Below, piece by piece: positions 1-4,587 of a stretch of DNA of 6,840 nt. Both the position numbers and the translations under genes were made by a program. This DNA is from Microcaldota archaeon (GTDB taxonomy: Archaea; Iainarchaeota; Iainarchaeia; JAADDC01), in the NCBI GenBank assembly GCA_027074515.1, contig JALTCQ010000082.1, forward strand, positions 1 to 6,840, written 5' to 3'. Every line of letters begins with the position of its first letter. Position 1 is the stretch's first letter. The notes beneath the pieces were generated by a model that ran no database searches, had not been told where the DNA came from, and saw only the letters and a program-made list of their open reading frames with translations.

Positions 1-1
1 G

Positions 2-112
2 CCATGGTGGGTGCGCGACGTGGCCCAATTCATAGCAGACGTTAAAAAGACAAGCGTGGATAATGTGTTACAGAGAACGTGGCAGAATGCCAGGAGGCTT
101 TTCCGTGTCTGA
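2..112 (+). CDS. TatD-family metal-dependent hydrolase, C-terminal end only (partial)
   Basis: An open frame enters from the left edge and stops at the TGA at 110-112, giving about 36 residues. They read PWWVRDVAQFIADVKK, then a short linker, then TWQNARRLFRV. This resembles the end of TatD-like hydrolases (COG0084), where a proline and aromatic residues are followed by an amphipathic helix with an IA-x-x-K pattern and a closing T-x-x-NA-x-x-LF motif. Family members are TIM-barrel, metal-dependent nucleases or hydrolases; the metal ligands lie upstream of this window, so activity cannot be judged. The end of this gene contains the ribosome site and start of the next small gene, so the two are coupled. 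The identification rests on a short tail and is probable, not certain. Confidence 0.6.
   Translation, partial: PWWVRDVAQFIADVKKTSVDNVLQRTWQNARRLFRV
92..97 (+). promoter_or_regulatory. Shine-Dalgarno AGGAGG deciding the GTG start at 105
   Basis: AGGAGG lies seven bases before the GTG at 105-107, inside the end of the TatD-like gene. It is the main reason for choosing that GTG over the in-frame ATGs at 63 and 87. Confidence 0.65.
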
Positions 113-197
113 AGTCCTTCTCTGGCTTGTTATCGCGTTCATCATTGGAAACATCGTTGTTGACATTTACGAAAGATATAGGAGGCGAACGAAATGA
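105..197 (+). CDS. 30-residue single-helix membrane protein (small ORF)
   Basis: GTG start, TGA stop. The product begins SEVLLWLVIAFIIGNIVVDI and ends with the basic tail YERYRRRTK. About 17 residues form an uninterrupted hydrophobic helix, and the Arg/Lys-rich C-terminus would be expected on the cytoplasmic side. The start overlaps the end of the TatD-like gene by 8 bases and has a perfect AGGAGG seven bases upstream. The stop overlaps the next start as ATGA (194-197). This double overlap with good ribosome sites argues that it is translated as part of the operon. An ATG at 87 in the same frame would add six residues. I do not recognise a family. A role as a membrane anchor or partner for the neighbouring RNase or hydrolase is only inference from position. 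Confidence 0.6.
   Translation: MSEVLLWLVIAFIIGNIVVDIYERYRRRTK
180..185 (+). promoter_or_regulatory. Shine-Dalgarno AGGAGG for the aCPSF2-like gene
   Basis: AGGAGG eight bases before the ATG at 194. It also encodes two arginines of the overlapping small membrane protein. Confidence 0.7.
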
Positions 198-1462
198 GAA
201 TAGGCATATACGGAGCAGGAAGAGAGGTTGGAAGAAGCGCAATCCTGCTAGAGAGCGGAAAATCGAGGGTACTCTTGGACTATGGCGTCAAGGTGACAGA
301 GGACGCACCAGAGTATCCCTTGCAGTTCGAGGGACTCATAGATGGCATGATTGTGTCCCATGCGCACCTAGACCACACGGGCTACGTTCCGCACTACTTC
401 ACGGAGTCTGAGACCAACGTCTTCATGACTCCACCCACCCACGACCTCTCCTGGCTGCTCTGGAAGGATATGATCAAGGTAGCCAAGAGAAAGCAGATTG
501 AGCCGGCGTACAACATGGATGCAGTTCGTACGGCCAGCCAGTACGTTGTCCGCACGGACTACTACGAGGCCACGCCCATAACGTCCGAGATAAGCTTTGA
601 GTTCTTCGACGCGGGCCATATACCTGGCTCCGCCCTTACAAAGCTCTACACGAAGGAGGGCACAGTACTGTATACTGGTGACGTCAAGGTCTACGGAACG
701 CACATCCAGAGGGGCGCAGATCTGACCGGAATTGACGCCGACGTGCTCATTATGGAGTCTACGTACGCCGATAAGGACCACCCCGACCGCAAGATGCTGG
801 AGCAGAAGTTCGTGGAGTCTGTGAAGGAGACTCTGGACAACGGCGGTTTCGTCATCCTTCCTGTCTTCGCGGTGGGCCGTGCGCAGGAGATCGTGGACAT
901 TCTTGTCTCCCACGGCATAGAGAACATCTTCTTTGACGGTATGGCCAGGGACGCCACGAAGATTATCCTGCGCCACCCGGACTATGTGACCAACGCGCGC
1001 AAGCTCAAGAACGTCATGCGCAAGGTGCACTGGATTAAGACGCAGAAGGACAGGGAACGCGCTGTCCAAGAGCCCGCGGTCATCGTGACCACGGCGGGCA
1101 TGATGCAGGGCGGTCCTGTGATCTACTACACCACTGCGCTCAAGGACGACCCCAAGAGCAAGATCATCTTCACGGGCTACCTCGTGGAGGACACTCCTGG
1201 CCGCAGGGTCCTTGAAGAGGGTGTTTTCGAGGCGGACGGCTACGAGTTCAAGCTGCAGATGGACGTGGAGCGCTACGACTTCTCGGCGCACGCTGGAAGG
1301 GACGAGCTCTTCAAGCTTGTCAAGAACGTGAATCCACAGTACGTTGTTGCGGTGCACGGAGATGAGGACAACACGATCCGCCTTGCAGAGGACCTGAAGG
1401 AAGAGTTCGGAATAAAGACCTTCGCACCAAAGCTCGGGGAGCGCATAGACATCCAGCTCTAA
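194..1462 (+). CDS. aCPSF2-like beta-CASP ribonuclease (metallo-beta-lactamase fold)
   Basis: A 422-residue protein of the archaeal cleavage/polyadenylation specificity factor family, related to RNase J; family members cut RNA endonucleolytically and/or degrade it 5'-3' in the cytoplasm. Visible motifs in order: motif 1 Asp29; motif 2 SHAHLDH with H56, H58, D60, H61; motif 3 H142 in DAGHIPGS; motif 4 D163 in TGDVK; beta-CASP motif A E188 in MESTYAD; motif B H366 in SAHAGRDEL; motif C H388 in AVHGDED. All metal-binding and catalytic positions are present, so it should be active. It lacks the N-terminal KH domains of aCPSF1 and has the length of the shorter aCPSF2 type. The ATG is preceded by AGGAGG at 180-185 with 8 bases spacing and overlaps the upstream stop as ATGA. 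A C/D box sRNA follows 20 bases after the stop. Confidence 0.93.
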   Translation: MRIGIYGAGREVGRSAILLESGKSRVLLDYGVKVTEDAPEYPLQFEGLIDGMIVSHAHLDHTGYVPHYFTESETNVFMTPPTHDLSWLLWKDMIKVAKRKQIEPAYNMDAVRTASQYVVRTDYYEATPITSEISFEFFDAGHIPGSALTKLYTKEGTVLYTGDVKVYGTHIQRGADLTGIDADVLIMESTYADKDHPDRKMLEQKFVESVKETLDNGGFVILPVFAVGRAQEIVDILVSHGIENIFFDGMARDATKIILRHPDYVTNARKLKNVMRKVHWIKTQKDRERAVQEPAVIVTTAGMMQGGPVIYYTTALKDDPKSKIIFTGYLVEDTPGRRVLEEGVFEADGYEFKLQMDVERYDFSAHAGRDELFKLVKNVNPQYVVAVHGDEDNTIRLAEDLKEEFGIKTFAPKLGERIDIQL

Positions 1463-1477
1463 GCTCCCCAAAATTCA

Positions 1478-1534
1478 GGCGATGATGAGGCCGTCCCAGA
1501 CTGACGGTTGATGACAGGTGGTAACTGCTGAGCC
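1478..1534 (+). ncRNA. C/D box sRNA (2'-O-methylation guide), predicted to target the 23S P-loop
   Basis: All four boxes are in order: C ATGATGA at 1482-1488, D' CTGA at 1501-1504, C' TTGATGA at 1508-1514, D CTGA at 1528-1531. A terminal GGC/GCC stem (1478-1480 with 1532-1534) closes it. The guides are 12 bases (1489-1500) and 13 bases (1515-1527), normal for archaea. By the N+5 rule the D' guide, read against the E. coli 23S helix 80 sequence UCUGGGGCGGUC, pairs over 12 positions (two G-U) and selects G2251, a well-known methylated P-loop base. The D guide would select the second U in CAGUUACCACC; I could not place that target. The RNA lies between convergent genes and shows no TATA box of its own, so it may be processed from the RNase mRNA's 3' end. 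Such RNAs act with L7Ae, Nop5 and fibrillarin. Confidence 0.85.
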
Positions 1535-2002
1535 CTAATACATTCCGTCTCTTTCCGCTTTCTTCTTGAGCTCGTTGATCATCGCCTTGAACTCGTCTAC
1601 GAACTCGGCCATTGCATTTTCGACCATGGTAACTGCCTCGTGGAGTTCCTTAACCTCTTTCTCGTCCACGTGGAACTCGTCAGGCGTGTCGTTGTCTATG
1701 TTTGCCTGAGCCTCACCGTATAATATGTCTACTTGGTATGCTAGCCCGTAGACGTCTAGCATGATCTCGTCTGCCTTGAAAGCGAGGAGCGCTAGCTTTT
1801 TTCTGTCGTCCGTGGGCAGATATGGGCCATACTTGTCCAGGTAAAACTTTACCGTGTCGTAGATGTTTGTGAAGTAGTTCTTTATCCCCTTGACCTCGTA
1901 GTGTAAGTCGTATAAGTAATGGGAGAGAAGCTCGTCGGAGGTAGGCTTTTGGGGCATTTCGGCCACGTTTTGCTGCTCATTCTCCGTCTTTTTCTTAGGC
2001 AT
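1535..2002 (-). CDS. Hypothetical helical, acidic protein (155 aa)
   Basis: I do not recognise this protein. From the ATG at 2002 it has 155 residues, starting MPKKKTENEQQ, with a disordered, polar N-terminus of about 25 residues followed by predicted helices rich in Tyr, Asp, Glu and Lys. The last 45 residues (EKEVKELHEAVTMVENAM and on to KKKAERDGMY) suggest a coiled coil. No signal peptide or membrane segment is seen. The ATG was preferred over an in-frame GTG at 2017 because the ATG sits about 26 bases from the palindromic TATA box, as expected for a leaderless mRNA, and no Shine-Dalgarno is well spaced. It is divergent from another unrecognised coiled-coil-like gene, sharing that TATA box, so the two may be co-expressed. 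Its TAG stop abuts the C/D box sRNA. Confidence 0.75.
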   Translation of the reverse strand: MPKKKTENEQQNVAEMPQKPTSDELLSHYLYDLHYEVKGIKNYFTNIYDTVKFYLDKYGPYLPTDDRKKLALLAFKADEIMLDVYGLAYQVDILYGEAQANIDNDTPDEFHVDEKEVKELHEAVTMVENAMAEFVDEFKAMINELKKKAERDGMY

Positions 2003-2024
2003 ATTTGTTTTTACCACTCCATCA

Positions 2025-2032
2025 TTTTAAAA
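2025..2032. promoter_or_regulatory. Shared palindromic TATA box TTTTAAAA for two divergent leaderless genes
   Basis: TTTTAAAA is self-complementary, and its centre lies 26.5 bases from the ATG at 2002 (minus strand) and 27.5 bases from the ATG at 2056 (plus strand). Archaeal transcription starts roughly 22-27 bases from the TATA centre, so both transcripts would begin at or next to their start codons. Only 53 bases separate the two starts, and no other TATA-like element is visible between them. Confidence 0.6.
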
Positions 2033-2055
2033 CAGAAGATGCCAGATTGTATATC

Positions 2056-2742
2056 ATGGAGGAAGCTCTTGGTCGTTTAAAAGACTCCCTCAACCGCCTC
2101 CAAAAGGGCATTTTCTACCTTAACACTTACCTGCGCGAGAGTTATGAGATGGCTCCGGCCCTGGAAGCACTTTCTCAGGCGTATGAAGATTTCCTTCGCG
2201 TGATCGAAGAGTATCCCGACCTGAACGAGGTTGCAGAGGAATTCGTCAAGGAGAACGATCTGCTCCCCACCTTCAAGGAGATGAAGGCCCGGTATGATGG
2301 CATTCGCTCCCTCCTGCGCAAGTACGAATCGATGATCGAAGAGGTGGATGCTCATTTGGAGCGTTACCGCACCTACCGTTACTATCTCTTCAAGGAAGAC
2401 GACGCTGTGGCGCGCTTTGCAGACGTTGTGTTCTCCAATCGCAGCGAAGTTGTCGTCCGTCCACTCCTACTTGGCGAGAAGGGTATATCCGAGGCGCTCC
2501 GGAAGCTGGGGGGCAAGCAGGTCAGCAAGGTGGCATACCAGTTCTCTGGCGACCGTGCTGCCGACGTGGCCGACCTGTTTCTCCGCGAGTTCCCATCTGC
2601 TGGGTTCGTTATGGAAGCGGGCGATGTGCGGTTCACGTGGAAGCCGGACGTCGGCGTGGTCCGACTGGATCTTCCTAAGGACGTCATACACGAGTACGAC
2701 GAGCATGCGAGGCGCCTGGACGCCACGGTCCTGGCAGTTTGA
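2056..2742 (+). CDS. Hypothetical protein with helical N-terminal half (228 aa)
   Basis: Unrecognised. The start chosen is ATG 2056 (MEEALGRLKD); an upstream in-frame ATG at 2005 would extend back across the TATA box into the oppositely transcribed gene and is unlikely. Residues 1-110 look entirely helical with coiled-coil character (heptad-like Leu/Ile/Tyr in LGRLKDSLNRLQKGIF and LLRKYESMIEEVDAHLERY). Residues about 115-228 look like a small alpha/beta domain (EVVVRPLLLGEKGISEAL; VRFTWKPDVGVVRLDLP). There is no signal peptide or membrane segment. It is divergent from the 155-residue gene and probably leaderless. A structural or scaffold role would fit the coiled coil, but nothing in the sequence fixes a function. 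Confidence 0.8.
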   Translation: MEEALGRLKDSLNRLQKGIFYLNTYLRESYEMAPALEALSQAYEDFLRVIEEYPDLNEVAEEFVKENDLLPTFKEMKARYDGIRSLLRKYESMIEEVDAHLERYRTYRYYLFKEDDAVARFADVVFSNRSEVVVRPLLLGEKGISEALRKLGGKQVSKVAYQFSGDRAADVADLFLREFPSAGFVMEAGDVRFTWKPDVGVVRLDLPKDVIHEYDEHARRLDATVLAV

Positions 2743-2776
2743 CGTCATTTGACGCAGAGTTTTTTCGTCAAACGTC
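2738..2776 (+). promoter_or_regulatory. TTTGACG repeats / inverted repeat upstream of the HTH gene (candidate operator or terminator)
   Basis: TTTGACG occurs at 2738-2744 and again at 2748-2754, exactly ten bases apart, and its inverse CGTCAAA at 2766-2772, followed by a further CGTC to 2776. The repeat can fold as a seven-pair stem with an 11-base loop and is followed by a T-run, so it could also end the upstream transcript. Its position just before the TATA box of an HTH regulator also fits an autoregulatory operator. The first copy overlaps the last codons of the 228-residue gene. Confidence 0.4.
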
Positions 2777-2778
2777 TA

Positions 2779-2809
2779 TTTTTTTATACTTCTCCACTCA
2801 ATTACACAC
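2779..2809 (+). promoter_or_regulatory. TATA promoter of the HTH gene, leaderless, ending ACACAC-ATG
   Basis: A T-run and TTTATA (2783-2788) are followed by CTTCT, with the A of ATACTTCT at 2786 lying 24 bases before the ATG at 2810. The six bases before the ATG are ACACAC. No Shine-Dalgarno is present. The promoter at 4998 is built the same way. Confidence 0.6.
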
Positions 2810-3514
2810 ATGGACAAACTGTCCCTCATCATCGCCGGAGAGATCGCCCTTTCCAAGGATCCAGGCCTCTCCATGCGCAAGTGGCGGGAGCTTTTCGGAG
2901 TTTCTCAGGCAGAACTCGCCCAGGCCCTTGGCGTTTCTCCATCCACGATCTCTGACTACGAGAGTGGCAGGAGGAAGAGCCCTGGTATTGGTGTGGTTCG
3001 CCGCCTCGTGAACGCGCTTATCGAGCTGGACAAGCAACGCGGCGGTAAGATTGTTAAACAATTAGAACGCCAAGTGCTCCAGGGCTACGAGCACGGGCCC
3101 TTCGAGAACCACGACTTCTACTCCGCCCTCAGCGCTTCGGATTTCATCCAGCGCATCAACGGGAGCGTTATAACGCACGACGAGCTCGTGGCAACGACAA
3201 AAATATTCGGTTATACTCTCATCGACTCCATAAAGACCATTACAGACGTTAACGTCCACGACTACATGAAGCTCTTTGGTTCCACACCCCAGCGCGCCTT
3301 CATATTCACTGGTGTTACTACGGGCCGATCGCCTATGATCGCGCTGAAGGTGGGTCGCTTCTGCGTAGATATGGTCCCCGCCATGGTGGTTCTCCAAGGT
3401 ATCAGCACGCCAGATATTGTTGCACAAAAGATAGCAGAAAAAGAAGGGGTTTTAATGGTTACCACCGAGCTGGAGCCAAAGGAGATCGTGTCACGGCTGC
3501 TGGAGTTCGAGTAA
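2810..3514 (+). CDS. HTH (XRE-like) transcriptional regulator, probably COG1709 type
   Basis: A 234-residue protein with an N-terminal Cro/C1-type helix-turn-helix: residues 22-70 include WRELFGVSQAELAQALGVSP followed by STISDYESGRRKSPG, the standard pattern of a second helix (AELAQALG) and recognition helix (SPSTISDYE). The C-terminal part (about 105-234) is an alpha/beta domain with FIFTGVTTGRSPMIALKVGR and AMVVLQGI, which I take for the effector or dimerisation domain seen in archaeal predicted regulators of COG1709; the ligand is unknown. The start is fixed by the TATA box 24 bases upstream and the lack of a ribosome site, so the mRNA should be leaderless. TTTGACG repeats upstream may be its own operator. 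Its last 24 bases overlap the 3' end of the Nudix gene on the other strand. The HTH is clear; the COG assignment is from memory. Confidence 0.85.
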   Translation: MDKLSLIIAGEIALSKDPGLSMRKWRELFGVSQAELAQALGVSPSTISDYESGRRKSPGIGVVRRLVNALIELDKQRGGKIVKQLERQVLQGYEHGPFENHDFYSALSASDFIQRINGSVITHDELVATTKIFGYTLIDSIKTITDVNVHDYMKLFGSTPQRAFIFTGVTTGRSPMIALKVGRFCVDMVPAMVVLQGISTPDIVAQKIAEKEGVLMVTTELEPKEIVSRLLEFE

Positions 3515-3893
3515 TGCCCTCGCCTGCGCCAGAATCTTCGTGTGGTCAAACCCTATATTCTCTGGCAGTGTATCTAGTGGGAACCACCGGTACTCCGAGG
3601 CCTCTTTGTTCAGGTGGATGTCTGTGCTCTTCGGCCTGACGATGAACGCCACGCTTATGAGCCCCCGCGGATCCCTGTCCGGGTCTGAAAGCACACCCAC
3701 GAGTTTTTCCACTTCTACGTATTCCCAACTCTTCTTTCATCTCCCTGACTGCTGCCCCCTCTACGGTTTCATTTCTTCCCACGTGGCCTCCCGGAAGCAC
3801 CCAGTACCCGTTAAACGGCTCGTGCGCCCTCTTCAGGAGCAAAACCCTATCGCCGTTAAGAACAACGCAGTCCACAGCCACTTCTCTACCCAT
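3491..3893 (-). pseudogene. Nudix hydrolase gene interrupted by a one-base frameshift
   Basis: Residues 1-58 read from the ATG at 3893 and hold a perfect Nudix box: G36-x5-E42-x7-R50-E51-x2-E54-E55-x-G57-I58. The frame then breaks near 3713-3722, and the rest of the fold continues in another frame (EVEKLVGVLSDPDRDPRG, then SEYRWFPLDTLPENIGF) to the TGA at 3491. Dropping one base, for example at 3719, gives IVEVEKLVGV and an ordinary 133-residue protein. Nudix enzymes hydrolyse nucleoside diphosphates linked to another group; the substrate here is unknown. The conserved second half suggests a sequencing error, a very recent mutation or programmed frameshifting. Unlike its neighbours the gene has GGAGG seven bases before the ATG. 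The 3' end overlaps the HTH gene by 24 bases. Confidence 0.85.
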
Positions 3894-3900
3894 TTACACA

Positions 3901-3905
3901 CCTCC
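3901..3905 (-). promoter_or_regulatory. Shine-Dalgarno GGAGG of the Nudix gene
   Basis: On the minus strand GGAGG lies seven bases before the ATG at 3893. It implies a leadered transcript, in contrast to the leaderless genes around it. Confidence 0.65.
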
Positions 3906-3942
3906 AGGGGAGAATTCGTTCCTCTTTAATTTTGAAGTTCGT

Positions 3943-3953
3943 AATATTTATTG
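3943..3953 (-). promoter_or_regulatory. Probable TATA box of the Nudix gene
   Basis: The minus strand reads CAATAAATATTAC, AT-rich in a GC-rich setting, about 54 bases before the ATG. Transcription would start near 3922 and leave a leader of roughly 28 bases holding the GGAGG. Confidence 0.4.
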
Positions 3954-3971
3954 CTAACCGCGTCCGCCTAC

Positions 3972-3979
3972 TTTTAAAA
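3972..3979 (+). promoter_or_regulatory. TATA box TTTTAAAA for the segment A / tRNA-Glu transcript
   Basis: The same octamer as at 2025-2032. A start about 26 bases after its first A would fall near 4002, just before segment A and the tRNA. No coding region follows, so this promoter probably drives stable RNA. Confidence 0.5.
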
Positions 3980-4016
3980 CCATTTCTCCGCTCCCATTCT
4001 ACTGCTCTGTTGTCAA

Positions 4017-4034
4017 ACGGCTGCTCCGGTGGTG
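4017..4034 (+). repeat. Upstream copy of the tRNA-Glu 5' end (18-base direct repeat)
   Basis: ACGGCTGCTCCGGTGGTG here is identical to 4164-4181, where it spans the six bases before tRNA-Glu and its first twelve bases. A second shared word, CTGTTGTCA, precedes both copies (4007-4015 and 4142-4150). The tRNA-like sequence stops after base 12 and is replaced by segment A. Confidence 0.75.
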
Positions 4035-4159
4035 CAACCCAACCGCTACATCGGTTGACGCTGCCGCGAGGCCGGTTGCAAGCAACCGACCGCACAATGG
4101 GTCACCGTAGGTGGCCCGCAGGGGTACAGGGGCGGCAGCCCCTGTTGTCACGCCAGCCG
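4018..4159 (+). ncRNA. Segment A: candidate structured RNA of unknown family
   Basis: CGGCTG (4018-4023) can close the segment with CAGCCG (4154-4159). Inside are AACCG/CGGTT (4041-4045 with 4052-4056), CGGTTG/CAACCG with loop CAAG (4073-4088), GGGTCACC/GGTGGCCC with loop GTA (4099-4117), and ACAGGGGC/GCCCCTGT with loop GGCA (4126-4145). The block 4041-4068 matches 4448-4475 in segment B at 23 of 28 bases, and GCACAATGGG (4092-4101) matches 4498-4507 exactly. A TATA box upstream and tRNA-Glu directly downstream suggest co-transcription. I see no signature of SRP RNA, RNase P RNA, 5S rRNA or a C/D box. The CGCACA after the second hairpin could hint at an H/ACA-like RNA, but no pseudouridylation pocket is evident. 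Confidence 0.4.
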
Positions 4160-4169
4160 GGATACGGCT

Positions 4170-4244
4170 GCTCCGGTGGTGTAGCCAGGCCAAGCATGCG
4201 GGCCTCTCGAGCCCGCGACCCGGGTTCAAATCCCGGCCGGAGCA
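4170..4244 (+). tRNA. tRNA-Glu (anticodon CTC)
   Basis: A 75-base cloverleaf without intron. The acceptor GCTCCGG (4170-4176) pairs with CCGGAGC (4237-4243), with discriminator A at 4244. D arm GTGT/GCAT (4179-4182 with 4194-4197), anticodon stem CGGGC/GCCCG (4199-4203 with 4211-4215), loop CTCTCGA with anticodon CTC at 4206-4208, and T arm CCGGG-TTCAAAT-CCCGG (4220-4236). CTC reads GAG codons, and the GCTCCGGTGGTGTAG start is typical of archaeal tRNA-Glu. CCA is not encoded. A five-pair hairpin follows at once (CTCCA/TGGAG, 4245-4260). Confidence 0.93.
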
Positions 4245-4269
4245 CTCCATTTCATTGGAGCTCGATCTC

Positions 4270-4297
4270 GTATCTGGGGGTCTTCGACCCCCAATAC
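4270..4297 (+). other. Strong 12-pair hairpin downstream of tRNA-Glu
   Basis: GTAT (4270-4273) and TGGGGGTC (4275-4282) pair with GACCCCCA (4286-4293) and ATAC (4294-4297), leaving one bulged C at 4274 and a TTC loop. It may be a processing or stop signal for the tRNA transcript, but no T-run follows, so a terminator role is uncertain. Confidence 0.45.
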
Positions 4298-4377
4298 TCA
4301 GTGCCGGCCGATGCGGCAGCTGTTAAAAAAATTGTTCGCTTTCTACTACTGTCAAATGATTCTTATTTGGTTTAAGG
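4298..4377 (+). other. Short stretch between RNA segments, with TATA-like sequence
   Basis: TGCCG/CGGCA (4302-4306 with 4314-4318) forms a small hairpin. GTTAAAAAA near 4322 and GGTTTAAGG at 4369-4377 are TATA-like; the latter would start transcription near 4400, at the front of segment B. No coding potential is seen. Confidence 0.3.
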
Positions 4378-4403
4378 CCTGCTGAGCGAAGCGAACGCAG
4401 GAC

Positions 4404-4446
4404 GCGCTCGGCCAGAGCAGCTGGCCTTCGAATCCCGGCCGGCGCA
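4404..4446 (+). other. tRNA 3'-end-like fragment leading into segment B
   Basis: The last 20 bases (4427-4446) match the T-loop-to-discriminator part of tRNA-Glu (4225-4244) at 18 of 20 positions. The T-stem's 5' strand is wrong (TGGCC instead of CCGGG), and no matching 5' acceptor GCGCCGG exists upstream, so it is not a working tRNA. Instead GGCCAG/CTGGCC (4410-4415 with 4421-4426) makes a perfect hairpin and GCGC (4404-4407) can pair with GCGC (4442-4445). It may be a decayed or deleted tRNA, or an integration remnant. Confidence 0.5.
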
Positions 4447-4447
4447 T

Positions 4448-4587
4448 AACCGCCATATCGGTTAACGCTAGCGCGGGTGCGACACTGTCGGTCGCACGCA
4501 CAATGGGGGCGTAATTGCCTGCCGTACACAGGTGGTGGCCGATACGCGGCCAGCGGGCCGCAGGTCCGATCCACGATCGGACGCACA
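4448..4587 (+). ncRNA. Segment B: candidate structured RNA related to segment A
   Basis: Hairpins in order: AACCG/CGGTT (4448-4452 with 4459-4463), GTGCGAC/GTCGCAC (4477-4483 with 4491-4497), a weaker GGC/GCC hairpin (4508-4519), GCGGCC/GGCCGC with loop AGCG (4546-4561), and GTCCGAT/ATCGGAC with loop CCACG (4564-4582). The first block and GCACAATGGG (4498-4507) match segment A, while the hairpin between them differs in sequence but stays paired and nearly equal in length. The second and last hairpins are each followed directly by GCACA. A T-rich tract follows, so the RNA probably ends near 4587-4600. It begins after a tRNA-like fragment, as A begins after a tRNA 5' copy. The family is unknown to me. 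Confidence 0.4.

Noticed and set aside
368..1471. A 367-codon open frame on the minus strand across the RNase gene
   Set aside because: It lies opposite a clear beta-CASP RNase gene, has no recognisable domain, and is explained by GC-rich third positions of the true frame.
2005..2055. Earlier ATG for the 228-residue protein
   Set aside because: It would place the start within the promoter and across the opposite gene's start; ATG 2056 matches the leaderless spacing.
2348..2752. Plus-strand 134-codon frame overlapping the 228-residue gene
   Set aside because: It is rich in Ser, Arg and Trp like an out-of-frame shadow, and has no promoter or ribosome site.
4007..4181. CRISPR or other repeat array
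   Set aside because: There are only two copies of each repeated word, they match a tRNA 5' end, and there is no regular spacer pattern.
4404..4446. A complete second tRNA at the TTCGAATCC T-loop
   Set aside because: The T-stem does not pair and no 5' acceptor strand matching CCGGCGC is present upstream; permuted and intron-containing readings left mismatches too.
4018..4587. SRP RNA, RNase P RNA or 5S rRNA
   Set aside because: None of the conserved sequence elements I know for these RNAs are present in A or B.
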